NCBI GenBank assembly: GCA_028564925.1
Contig: CM053031.1
Coordinates: 163,162,726-163,226,725, forward strand
From: Lithobates sylvaticus
Taxonomy: Eukaryota; Chordata; Amphibia; Anura; Ranidae
DNA length: 64,000 nucleotides
Direction of reading: 5' to 3'
In this document: one piece after another, positions 1-9,639 of the stretch
Layout of the letters: every line of letters begins with the position of its first letter
Position numbering within the stretch: position 1 is the first letter of the stretch
Made by a program: the position numbers and the translations under genes
The notes under the pieces: model-generated
What the model was told of the DNA's origin: nothing
Databases searched by the model: none
The model's input: the letters and a program-made list of their open reading frames with translations, nothing else

Positions 1-799
1 CCAAGCGGCTGATGTTTTGGCCACGCGAGATACGCTTGAGACAAATATTGCAAATAGCAGTGGTGCGATCTGATGCACTCGTCTCAAAAAAGGCCCACAC
101 CAAAGAACTTTTCTGATAACGTGCAGAGGCAGCGCCCTGCACAGGCGGAGCTCTGCGGTGTTGTACAGTTGCTGTGCTGGCCTCTACCTGGCCTCCAGGG
201 GGCATCCTGCCTCGTTGGACATGTGACGCCGCATCCTCCTCCTCCTCGTCCTCCTCCTCATCCTCTCTCCCTTCAGGCACCCACGTGGAGTCAGTGACCT
301 CATCATCCCCTCCCTCTTCACCACTAGAGCAAACCTGGCAGTAAGCTGCAGCTGGTGGAACAGTACTGCCAGATTCCTCAAGCTGGGTATCATCATCCGA
401 GCCTTCGAATCGTTGGGCATCCTCCTGGAGCATGTACCCAACACTGTGCTCAAAGAGTTCGGGGGACTCCTCAGGAGGACATGGTGGGTCTAGGGAAGGG
501 GTGGCTGATGATGCCATTGAGTACGCGTTGGCAGCTGCTCTGCCAGTACTCTGAGCCTGGGTGAGAGAGGATGAGGAGGATGAGGAGGGCTTGGTCATCC
601 ATTCTACCAAGCCTTCAGCATGATGCGGCTCCACATGTCCAGCTGCCGAAAACAAAGACGTGCGTGTCCCATGGCCACGTGCTGATGACGATGCACGACC
701 ACGTCCACGGCCACGGCCACGTCCACTAGAAACAGAGCCTGCCTGCCCTGTGTTCTTGGCTCTGCACGCTCTGCCTCCCCTTGGCGGTCTTCCAGCCAT
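1..799 (-). CDS. hAT-superfamily transposase, N-terminal part (runs off the window)
   Basis: Reading the minus strand from an ATG at 799, the frame stays open for 266 codons to the window edge. The protein starts MAGRPPRGGRACRAK, then has an arginine-glycine run (GRGRGRGRGR, around residues 30-40), a serine-rich and acidic low-complexity stretch (residues about 85-200), and ends in a BED-type zinc finger: SLVWAFFET, then an ICNICLKRISRG segment with the CxxC pair. The downstream His pair and the catalytic DDE/RNase-H-like domain would lie left of the window. In the hAT family the BED finger binds the transposon ends and the catalytic domain cuts and joins DNA in the nucleus. I chose this ATG because it follows a splice-acceptor-like site by about 27 bases and has no in-frame stop after it. 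The basic low-complexity N-terminus could be nucleic-acid binding; that is inference. Confidence 0.8.
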   Translation of the reverse strand, partial: MAGRPPRGGRACRAKNTGQAGSVSSGRGRGRGRGRASSSARGHGTRTSLFSAAGHVEPHHAEGLVEWMTKPSSSSSSSLTQAQSTGRAAANAYSMASSATPSLDPPCPPEESPELFEHSVGYMLQEDAQRFEGSDDDTQLEESGSTVPPAAAYCQVCSSGEEGGDDEVTDSTWVPEGREDEEEDEEEEDAASHVQRGRMPPGGQVEASTATVQHRRAPPVQGAASARYQKSSLVWAFFETSASDRTTAICNICLKRISRGQNISRL

Positions 800-809
800 T
801 GTAGTCGGT

Positions 810-3800
810 AGTCCTGTGGGTGCTGCTGAGAAGAAAATATAGGAGCTCTGTGTGATGCCACTAACACACTAGAAGTCCTATGGGTGCTTCTGCAAAGAAA
901 ATATAGGAGCTCTGTGTGATGCCACTAACACACTAGAAGTCCTATGGGTGCTTCTGCAAAGAAAATAGAGGAGCTCTGTGTGATGCCACTAACACACTAG
1001 AAGTCCTATGGGTGCTTCTGGAAGAAAATATAGGATCTCTGTGTGATGGGACTAACACACTTCAAGTCCTATGGGTGCTTCTGTGAACAAAATATAGGAT
1101 CTCTGTGTGATGGGACTAACACACTACAAGTCCTATGGGTGCTTCTGGAAGAAAATATAGGATCTCTGTGTGATGGGACTAACACACTTCAAGTCCTATA
1201 GGTGCTTCTGGGAACAAAATATAGGATCTCTGTGTGATGGGACTAACACACTTCAAGTCCTATGGGTGCTTCTGTGAACAAAATATAGGATCTCTGTGTG
1301 ATGGGACTAACACACTACAAGTCCTATGGGTGCTTCTGGGAAGAAAATATAGGTCTGTGTGATGGGACTAACACACTTCAAGTCCTATAGGTGCTTCTGG
1401 GAACAAAATATAGGATCTCTGTGTGATGGGACTAACACACTACAAGTCCTATGGGTGCTTCTGGGAAGAAAATATAGGTCTGTGTGATGGGACTAACACA
1501 CTTCAAGTCCTATAGGTGCTTCTGGGAACAAAATATAGGATCTCTGTGTGATGGGACTAACACACTACAAGTCCTATGGGTGCTTCTGGGAAGAAAATAT
1601 AGCTCTGTGTGATGGGACTAACACACTTCAAGTCCTATAGGTGCTTCTGGGAACAAAATATAGGATCTCTGTGTGATGGGACTAACACACTTCAAGTCCT
1701 ATGGGTGCTTCTGGGAAGAAAATATAGGTCTGTGTGATGGGACTAACACACTTCAAGTCCTATAGGTGCTTCTGGGAACAAAATATAGGATCTCTGTGTG
1801 ATGGGACTAACACACTTCAAGTCCTATGGGTGCTTCTGTGAACAAAATATAGGATCTCTGTGTGATGGGACTAACACACTACAAGTCCTATGAGTGCTTC
1901 TGGGAAGAAAATATAGGTCTGTGTGATGGGACTAACACACTTCAAGTCCTATAGGTGCTTCTGGGAACAAAATATAGGATCTCTGTGTGATGGGACTAAC
2001 ACACTTCAAGTCCTATGGGTGCTTCTGTGAACAAAATATAGGATCTCTGTGTGATGGGACTAACACACTACAAGTCCTATGGGTGCTTCTGGGAAGAAAA
2101 TATAGGTCTGTGTGATGGGACTAACACACTTCAAGTCCTATAGGTGCTTCTGGGAACAAAATATAGGATCTCTGTGTGATGGGACTAACACACTTCAAGT
2201 CCTATAGGTGCTTCTGGGAAGAAAATATAGGTCTGTGTGATGGGACTAACACACTACAAGTCCTATAGGTGCTTCTGGGAAGAAAATATAGGTCTGTGTG
2301 ATGGGACTAACACACTACAAGTCCTATAGGTGCTTCTGGGAACAAAATATATGATCTATGTGTGATGGGACTAACACACTACAAGTCCTATGGGTGCTTC
2401 TGGGAAGAAAATATAGGTCTGTGTGATGGGACTAACACACTTCAAGTCCTATAGGTGCTTCTGGGAACAAAATATAGGATCTCTGTGTGATGGGACTAAC
2501 ACACTACAAGTCCTATGGGTGATTCTGGGAAGAAAATATAGGTCTGTGTGATGGGACTAACACACTTCAAGTCCTATAGGTGCTTCTGGGAACAAAATAT
2601 AGGATCTCTGTGTGATGGGACTAACACACTACAAGTCCTATGGGTGCTTCTGGGAAGAAAATATAGCTCTGTGTGATGGGACTAACACACTTCAAGTCCT
2701 ATAGGTGCTTCTGGGAACAACATATAGGATCTCTGTGTGATGGGACTAACACACTTCAAGTCCTATAGGTGCTTCTGGGAAGAAAATATAGGTCTGTGTG
2801 ATGGGACTAACACACTTCAAGTCCTATAGGTGCTTCTGGGAACAAAATATAGGATCTCTGTGTGATGGGACTAACACACTTCAAGTCCTATGGGTGCTTC
2901 TGTGAACAAAATATAGGATCTCTGTGTGATGGGACTAACACACTACAAGTCCTATGAGTGCTTCTGGGAAGAAAATATAGGTCTGTGTGATGGGACTAAC
3001 ACACTTCAAGTCCTATAGGTGCTTCTGGGAACAAAATATAGGATCTCTGTGTGATGGGACTAACACACTTCAAGTCCTATGGGTGCTTCTGTGAACAAAA
3101 TATAGGATCTCTGTGTGATGGGACTAACACACTACAAGTCCTATGGGTGCTTCTGGGAAGAAAATATAGGTCTGTGTGATGGGACTAACACACTTCAAGT
3201 CCTATAGGTGCTTCTGGGAACAAAATATAGGATCTCTGTGTGATGGGACTAACACACTTCAAGTCCTATAGGTGCTTCTGGGAAGAAAATATAGGTCTGT
3301 GTGATGGGACTAACACACTACAAGTCCTATAGGTGCTTCTGGGAAGAAAATATAGGTCTGTGTGATGGGACTAACACACTACAAGTCCTATAGGTGCTTC
3401 TGGGAACAAAATATATGATCTATGTGTGATGGGACTAACACACTACAAGTCCTATGGGTGCTTCTGGGAAGAAAATATAGGTCTGTGTGTTGGGACTAAC
3501 ACACTTCAAGTCCTATAGGTGCTTCTGGGAACAAAATATAGGATCTCTGTGTGATGGGACTAACACACTACAAGTCCTATGGGTGCTTCTGGGAAGAAAA
3601 TATAGGTCTGTGTGATGGGACTAACACACTTCAAGTCCTATAGGTGCTTCTGGGAACAAAATATAGGATCTCTGTGTGATGGGACTAACACACTACAAGT
3701 CCTATAGGTGCTTCTGGGAAGAAAATATAGCTCTGTGTGATGGGACTAACACACTTCAAGTCCTATAGGTGCTTCTGGGAACAAAATATAGGAGCTCTGT

Positions 3801-4056
3801 TTGCTGCCAGTGCCTGCCACGAACACACTACAAGTCCTATAGGTGCTTCTGGGAACAAAATATAGGAGCTCTGTTTGCTGCCAGTGCCTGCCATGAACAC
3901 ACTACAAGTCCTATAGGTGCTTCTGGGAACAAAATATAGGAGCTCTGTTTGCTGCCAGTGCCTGCCACAAACACACTACAAGTCCTATAGGTGCTTCTGG
4001 GAACAAAATATAGGAGCTCTGTTTGCTGCCAGTGCCTGCCACGAACACACTACAAG
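810..4056. repeat. Tandem array of about 53 units of 58-64 bp upstream of the hAT start codon
   Basis: Units share a core such as AAGTCCTATAGGTGCTTCTG followed by GGAA(C/G)AAAATATAGG and a TGTGTGATGGGACTAACACA block. Variants differ by TTC/TAC before AAGTCC and by GAACAAA/GAAGAAA. The first three units and the last four carry distinct variants (GCCACTAAC and TTTGCTGCCAGTGCCTGCC). The array ends about ten bases before the transposase ATG, so on the minus strand it is the gene's 5' leader or a leader intron. On that strand nearly every unit contains a pyrimidine tract ending in CCCAG. The unit has almost no ATG on the minus strand; I found only two CAT trinucleotides (near 2720 and 3886) on the plus strand of the array. 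Confidence 0.9.
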
Positions 4057-4060
4057 CCCC

Positions 4061-4118
4061 TCTTTCTAAATGAATCTTTCTAAATGAATCTTTCTAAATA
4101 AATCTTTCTAAATGAATC
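4061..4118. repeat. Short tandem repeat, four copies of a 14-bp unit
   Basis: TCTTTCTAAATGAA is repeated four times with one substitution. It lies between the minisatellite and the promoter-like block. Confidence 0.85.
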
Positions 4119-4192
4119 TAGCAGAGTGACACAGAATGAGCCTGCTCTCTCTAACGCCGGAACGCATGTGACCGGCGCCGACGGCGTGGCGG

Positions 4193-4201
4193 CCTTTTAT
4201 A
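4193..4201 (-). promoter_or_regulatory. TATA box for the hAT gene
   Basis: The minus strand reads TATAAAAGG. It lies about 140 bp beyond the repeat array and just downstream, in minus-strand sense, of two hairpins that each contain ATTGG/CCAAT. Spacing and order (CCAAT boxes, TATA, leader, ATG at 799) fit an RNA polymerase II promoter. The start site is not defined by sequence alone. Confidence 0.55.
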
Positions 4202-4232
4202 AGAGGGGGCGTGTACTAAAGCCCCTGAGCTG

Positions 4233-4496
4233 TAATTGGCTACAGGCGTCCTGCCTGTAGCCAATTATGGCTCTCCGAGTTTCCGGCGCTGTGATTGGCC
4301 AAGCATGCGGGGTCACAGTGCATGCTTGGCCAATCATCAGCCAGCAATGCACTGCGCCGGCCACGCCGGCCGCAATGCATTGGGGGGCCGCTCGCATCAC
4401 ACGAATGTGATGCGAGCGGCCAAAATAGTTCTGGGCTCGCCGAGCGAGCGAACACCCGGTGCTCGATGCGAACATGGGTTCGCATCGAGCACCGGG
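4233..4496. repeat. Cluster of four perfect hairpins
   Basis: Four inverted repeats follow each other: 4233-4247 with 4253-4267 (15 bp, loop 5), 4292-4307 with 4321-4336 (16 bp, loop 13), 4387-4401 with 4406-4420 (15 bp, loop 4), and 4455-4473 with 4478-4496 (19 bp, loop 4). All arms are perfect matches. The first two contain CCAAT boxes. This is probably the hAT element's 5' regulatory or subterminal region. I could not identify the element's terminal CAG repeat beyond it with certainty. Confidence 0.85.
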
Positions 4497-4519
4497 CCCA
4501 TCCTTAATGACCACGAGTC

Positions 4520-5330
4520 TTTAACCACTACTCTCTGAATTCAGTCTTTTAACCAGTTTTCTATTCATTTACAAATTGATCTTTCCAAGACTGCAGACTT
4601 TACCTTACACCTGAGCCGTGTGGAAACTGTGTCAAACGCTTTTGCAAAGTCCAGGTTTTTACCTCCTCATAAAAAGAAATCAGGTTTGTCTGACAACTTC
4701 TGTTTTTCAGAAATCCATGCTGTCTGTTGCTTAAATATTGTTTTCTAACAAGAACTTTGGGGTCTTTTATTAAACTACATTATCTTCCCAACTATAGAAG
4801 TTAAACTAACAGGTCTGTAGTTACTTGGTAAAGACTTTGATCCCTTTGTAAATATGGACACCACATTGGGCCTGCGCACATCCAGTGGTATCATTCCAGT
4901 TATTAACGAGTCCCTAAAAATTAGAAACAATGGCCTTGAAATGACAGAGCTCAATTCTTTTAGGATCCGTGGGTGAATTTTTTGGGGTTTGTCCTACTAT
5001 TTTTTGCAATCTGTCGTTCATTTTGGATTTTTGCATCCTTGATTTCTTTTTTAAATATTCTGTTATATTCTTTGTAACATTTAAACAAACGATGATAGCG
5101 TTCCTTCATTTTTATATTTTTTAAAAGCCCTTTTTTTTATTATCTATAGCCATTTTAACTTTGGCCGTGAGCTTAGGTTAGGTTTTATTTTTAGCCTTTT
5201 AAACTTATTGCCCATGGGAATATACTTTGCAGTGAGTTTGCATACAGTCAATTTGAAGAATTCCCATTTCTGTTATGTGTCCGTTGATGCCAAGATTCCT
5301 GTAATGTTTGTGCAGAATCACTGTGACCCT
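4520..5330 (-). mobile_element. CR1-type LINE fragment (linker and early reverse transcriptase)
   Basis: The minus strand matches, at recognisable nucleotide level, the plus-strand CR1 copy at 9640-11983, for example the block around AACAGGTCTGTAGTTACTTG. It covers the region between the endonuclease and the reverse transcriptase core. There is no long open frame; the copy is old. The hAT leader and hairpins abut it at about 4520, in the middle of a sequence that continues in the other CR1 copy, so the hAT unit probably landed inside it. Confidence 0.75.
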
Positions 5331-5539
5331 TAACCCCTTACTCCTGATGCATGCTGGGGGAGGGGCTGTACCAGGAAGTCAGTCATGACTGTGTGTGGGA
5401 CTGGAAGCAGATGCATGATACTTAGAGGGAGACCTAGTACAGAGGCGGCTCTAGGATTTGTGAAGCCTTAGGCAAAACTAAGACATGAGACCCCACTCAC
5501 GCCCATAATGTGAAAAATAATGAAAGTGATCGATAAAAG
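5331..5539. other. Spacer without a recognisable gene
   Basis: AT-mixed sequence with a stretch near 5452 (CAGAGGCGGCTCTAGG) that resembles the end of a hAT-type short element. I could not find the matching other end. Confidence 0.4.
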
Positions 5540-6200
5540 TAAACTAATAGTAGGGTGCAGTATAGGGGGATTGTAGGTGGACAGTACACGGGTCAAGAGG
5601 GTACAGTACAGGAGGGTAAGAGGGCACAGTACAGTGGGTAGGTAAGTGGGCACAGTACAGGGGGTAGGTAAGTGGGCACATTACAGGGGGTAGGTAAGTG
5701 GGCACAGTACATGGGGTAGGTACGTGGACACAGTACAGGGGGTAGATAAGTGGGCACAGTACAGGGGTAGGTAAGTGGGCACAGTACAGGGGTAGGTAAG
5801 TGGGCACAGTACAGGGGGTAGGTAAGTGGGCACAGTACAGGGGGTAGGTAAGTGGGCACAGTACAGGGGTAGGTAAGTGGGCACAGTACAGGGGGTAGGT
5901 AAGTGGGCACAGTACAGGGGTAGGTAAGTGGGCACAGTACAGGGGGTAGGTAAGTGGACACAGTACAGGGGGTAGGTAAGTGGACACAGTACAGGGGGTA
6001 GGTAAGTGGACACAGTACAGGGGGTAGGTAAGTGGGCACAATACAGGGGGTAGGTAAGTGGGCACAGTACATGGGGTAGGTAAGTGGGCACAGTACAGGG
6101 GGTAGGTAAGTGGGCACAGCACAGGGGGTAGGTAAGTGGGCACAGCACAGGGGGTAGGTAAGTGGGCACAGTACAGGGGGTAGGTAAGTGGACACAGTAG
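5540..6200. repeat. Minisatellite, 25-26-bp unit, about 24 copies
   Basis: The unit is close to GTACAGGGGGTAGGTAAGTG followed by GGCACA, with one-base length variants. The long minus-strand reading frames over it (repeating PTYLPPVLCPL-type peptides) exist only because the repeat lacks stops; I do not call them genes. Confidence 0.9.
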
Positions 6201-6392
6201 AGGGGCAGTAATGGATGTTTTTGATATGATCTCCTCAAGCAGAGCAGCTCAGGGAAGCGGTTCTCACAGATCCCACCTATTCTGCTGTCACTGGGCTAAA
6301 TCTACACTGGAATGACAACTCCCCCTCTACTTTCCCCTTTTTTTGCTCTCTTGCGGCACTTTGCAGGAATAAGGAAGGACCCTGTGGTGAAA

Positions 6393-6527
6393 CATCTTAT
6401 TAATGCTGCTGCTTGTGTGGGTGGGATGTGTACTGCACCAATTACATGGGATGAATAGGAGAGGAGGATCAGTAGGGATTGGTGCAGCACACATCCCACC
6501 CACACAAGCAGCAGCAATAGTAAGATG
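6393..6527. repeat. Foldback with arms of about 50 bp
   Basis: Arms 6393-6443 and 6478-6527 are inverted copies with a few mismatches, around a 34-bp loop. Both contain the GTGGGATGTG/CACATCCCAC block and a GCTGCTGCTTGTGTGGG/CCCACACAAGCAGCAGC block. No terminal duplication was identified. It may be a small foldback transposon or an inverted duplication. The flanks (6201-6392 and 6528-6639) show nothing else. Confidence 0.7.
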
Positions 6528-6639
6528 CTCTGCCTCAGGGTTCTCTCTTGATGGAGGATGGAGCTGGGAACCATGGGGTAGGGGAGTAGGAAGAGGGTTG
6601 AAAAAGGGGGGAGTGGGTAAAGGAGAACTGGAGTGGTCA

Positions 6640-7097
6640 GGGGAGAAAGAAATAAAAAAAAAAAATAAAAAAGAAAGAAAGAGGAGGATGAAGGGAGAAA
6701 GAAAGAAAGAAAGAAAGATGAAGGGAGAAAGGAAAAAAAGAGAAAGAAGGAAAAAAGGAGAGAAAGAAGGGGAAAAAAAGAGAAAGAAAGATGAAGGGAG
6801 AAAGAAAAAAGATACATAGATGGATAAAGGGACAGAGAAAGAAAGAAAGAAAGAAAGAAAGATAAAGAAAGAAAGAGACAGAAAGATAGATAGAAAGAAA
6901 TATAGAGATAAAGATAGAAAGAAAGAGATAGATAAAGAGAGATAGAGAAATAGAGAGATACATAGATAGATAGAAAAAAAGATAGATAGATAGATAGATA
7001 GAAAGAAAGATAGCTAGATAGATAGATAGAGAGATAGAGAGATAGAGAGATAGATATATAGATGGAGGGAGAAAGATAGATAGATAGATAGATAGAC

Positions 7098-7156
<59 letters not shown>

Positions 7157-7167
7157 GGGAGAAAGAC

Positions 7168-7214
<47 letters not shown>

Positions 7215-7275
7215 GGGAGAAAGACAGATAAATAGATATATAGATATATAGATAGATAGATAAATGGAGAAAGAC

Positions 7276-7306
<31 letters not shown>

Positions 7307-7317
7307 GGGAGAAAGAC

Positions 7318-7360
<43 letters not shown>

Positions 7361-7374
7361 GGGAGAAAGACAGA
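6640..7374. repeat. Polypurine microsatellite: GAAA-rich then GATA-rich
   Basis: About 320 bp of GAAA/GAAG/GGAA repeats pass into about 410 bp of GATA repeats with interspersed GGGAGAAAGACA blocks that recur about six times. The plus strand is almost pyrimidine-free up to 7374. Minus-strand frames over it spell repeated YLSI and are artefacts. Confidence 0.95.
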
Positions 7375-7950
7375 CAGCCAGCATTGCTAGCAACAACCTG
7401 AGAGACCCCGTGTCGAAGGGACATAACAATTCCCTCCCATCAAATGCCCCGTACACATGATCGGACATTGATCGGACATTCCGACAACAAAATCCATGGA
7501 TTTTTTTTCGATAGATGTTGCCCCAAACTCGTCTTGCATACACACGGTCACACAAAGTTGTAGGAATTCCCGAACGTCAAGAAGGCGGTGACGTACAACA
7601 CGTACAACGGCACTAGAAAGAGGAAGTTTAATACCAAGTGTGCCACCCTTTGGGCTCCTTCCGCTAATCTTGTGTTAGTAGAAGTTTGGTGACAGACTAT
7701 TCACGCTTTTCATCCTCCTGCTTTTACTATGGTTACTGCTCTTCAGTTTGTGATTGTGGATTCGTATTTCTATTACGTATTTGATTTTCAGTGCGTTCTT
7801 GTCCACTCGTATCTGATTTTCAGCTCCGGCCTTTCTGTTAGTTCGTTCTGACCAGCCGACCATTTTGAATCCATGATGACCCTCACCCCGGACCAGAGGG
7901 TTTATAACTATCGTCTGGCCAGAGCCAGAAGGGTGGTAGAGAATGCTTTG

Positions 7951-8293
7951 GGCCGGTTTCACACTGGGGCGGTGGGGGTAAAGCAGCGCTATATTTAGCG
8001 CTGCTTTACCATTATTTTAGCCACGGTATTCAGCCGCTAGCTGGGTGGTTTTAACGAAAACCGAAAAAGGGTTAAAACCCCCCGCAAAGCGCCGCTGCAG
8101 CGGCGCTTTGCCGGCGGTATTACCGCAGTATCCCCACGGTGTCCGATTGATTTCAATGGGTAGGAGCGGTATAGGAGCAGTGAATACACTGCTCCTTCAC
8201 CGCTCCGCTTTTTTCAGGAGCTATACAGGCGCTATTTTTAGCACTGTTTTTAGCGCTGTAGCTCCTGAAAAACGCTTCAGTGTGAAAGGGGCC
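7951..8293. mobile_element. MITE with GGCC..TTTCACACTG ends, inserted in the transposase
   Basis: Terminal inverted repeats are about 16 bp (GGCCGGTTTCACACTG against the complement of CAGTGTGAAAGGGGCC, 14 of 16 matching). It is flanked by TTG on the left and TTA on the right, consistent with a 3-bp TWA target as used by PIF/Harbinger elements, one base changed. It holds an internal perfect hairpin at 7978-8010 (14-bp arms around AGCAGCGCTA). The coding frame of the transposase resumes on the far side. Confidence 0.7.
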
Positions 8294-8398
8294 TTAGGGA
8301 TAATAGCCAGCCGGTTCTGCATATTCATTACACCAATCAACATGGCAGAATATGAACCTAACCAGATAATCCTTGCATGCTGCCTTCTACACAACTCT

Positions 8399-9417
8399 TT
8401 AACCACTTTCAGACCGGACCAATTTGCAGCCAAAGGACCAGGCCCCTTTTTGCGATTCGGCACTGCGTCGCTTTAACTGACAATTGCGCGGTCGTGCGAC
8501 GTGGCTCCCAAACAAAATTGACGTCCTTTTTTTCCCACAAATAGAGCTTTCTTTTGGTGGTATTTGATCGCCCCTGCGGTTTTTATTTTTTGCGCTATAA
8601 ACAGAAAAGAGCGACAATTTTGAAAAAAACGCATTCTTTTTTATTTTTTGCAATAATAAATATCCCCCAAAAATATATAAAAAAACTTTTTTTTCCCTCA
8701 GTTTAGGCCGATGCGTATTCTTCTACATATTTTTGGTAAAAAAAAATCACAATAAGCGATTATTGATTGGTTTGCGCAGAAGTTATAGCGTTTACAAGAT
8801 AGGGGATAGTTTTATAGCATTTTTATTAATAATTTTTTTTTATTAGTAATGGCGGCGATCAGCGATTTTTATTGTGACTGCGACATTATGGCGGACACAT
8901 CGGACATTTTTGGGACCATTGTCATTTATACAGCAATCAATGCTATTTAAATGCATTGATTCCTGTATAAATGACACTGGCAGTGAAGGGGTTAACCACA
9001 AGGGGGCAGTGTAGGGGTTAAGTATGCCTAGGGGTGTGTTTCTTACTGTGTGGGGGGGGCGTGGCTGTCAGCTAGTGAATGCTGATCTCTGCTCCAATCA
9101 CAGGGAGCAGAGATCGGCGTCACTAGTTGCTAGGCAGAACGGGGAGATGCTGTGTATTTCCGCATCTCCCCGTTCAGCCTTCCAGTGAGACGATCGCGGG
9201 TGTCCCCACGGCGATCGAGTCCGTGGGACCCGCGACTGGCCTCACGGGGGTCCCGACCGGCGCGGGAGCGCGCCACTCCCGGCGCGGGAGCGCGCCACTC
9301 CCGGCGCGCTTCCGATGGCACGGACGCCATTAAGGAGGGACTTATATATATGCCCTCCTGCCTGTCCGTGCCATTCTGCCGACGTATATCGGCGTGCGCC
9401 GGTTGGGAACCGGTTAA
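8399..9417 (+). mobile_element. TTAA-flanked non-autonomous element (piggyBac-like), copy 1
   Basis: TTAA stands at both edges (8399-8402 and 9414-9417). Removing the element and one TTAA restores the transposase frame exactly (HNSLRRNSINY), so the target was TTAA. The ends are CCACTTTCAGACCGG on the left and GGGAACCGG on the right. The body is AT-rich with conserved non-coding blocks such as GACGTCCTTTTTTTCCCACA and GCGCTATAAACA, and shows no coding sequence. TTAA targeting is the hallmark of piggyBac elements; no transposase is present, so the family call is inference. Related copies lie at 44807-45704 and from 63898. Confidence 0.75.
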
Positions 9418-9639
9418 GGAGAAATTCAATTAACTATGTGGCCTCAGTTGGGCCTGAGGCCGGACTTCAACAAGAAACCCTGACAGCGCTTGAAACTGGC
9501 CGTCCTGGCTTGCCCCCCCAAAGCGCCCGCGAAGTAAGACAGAAGTATTTTGAGTACTTTGCAGGTGGGGGGCCATATATGATATGCCAGAAACTGATTA
9601 AGAAACATTTTATCCTAAATTTTTTAACTTAAACTGAAA

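Larger units (their letters stand above)
7447..9632 (+). pseudogene. PIF/Harbinger transposon left end and transposase C-terminal remnant
   Basis: From 7447 the sequence has an end-like block (CCCCGTACACATGATCGG), then leader sequence, then a short coding start (7874 on) reading LTPDQRVYNYRLARARRVVE, the RARR..VE.A.G signature near the C-terminus of HARBI1-like nucleases. The frame resumes at 8294 with GIIASRFCIFITPINMAEY through CLLHNSL, and again after 9414 with LRRNSINYVASV and REVRQKYFEYF. Two insertions separate the parts (7951-8293 and 8399-9417). The DDE catalytic core is absent: the leader joins directly to LTPDQR, so an internal deletion removed it. The true C-terminus after EYF is also not the usual one. 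This family cuts and pastes with a 3-bp TWA target. It is dead as a nuclease. Confidence 0.8.

Noticed and set aside
810-4056. Regular repeats of about 60 bp resembling a CRISPR array
   Set aside because: Units are contiguous without unique spacers, vary along their whole length, and lie in a vertebrate transposon leader.
4197-4538. Several overlapping frames of 70-105 codons in the hairpin cluster
   Set aside because: Frames are open on both strands because of the palindromes; no recognisable protein features.
5544-6238. Three overlapping long minus-strand frames rich in Cys, Pro, Tyr and Leu
   Set aside because: They are translations of the 25-26-bp minisatellite in three frames; length comes from the repeat lacking stops.
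6302-7555. 417-codon minus-strand frame with repeated YLSI
   Set aside because: Translation of GATA/GAAA microsatellite; no protein-like composition outside it.
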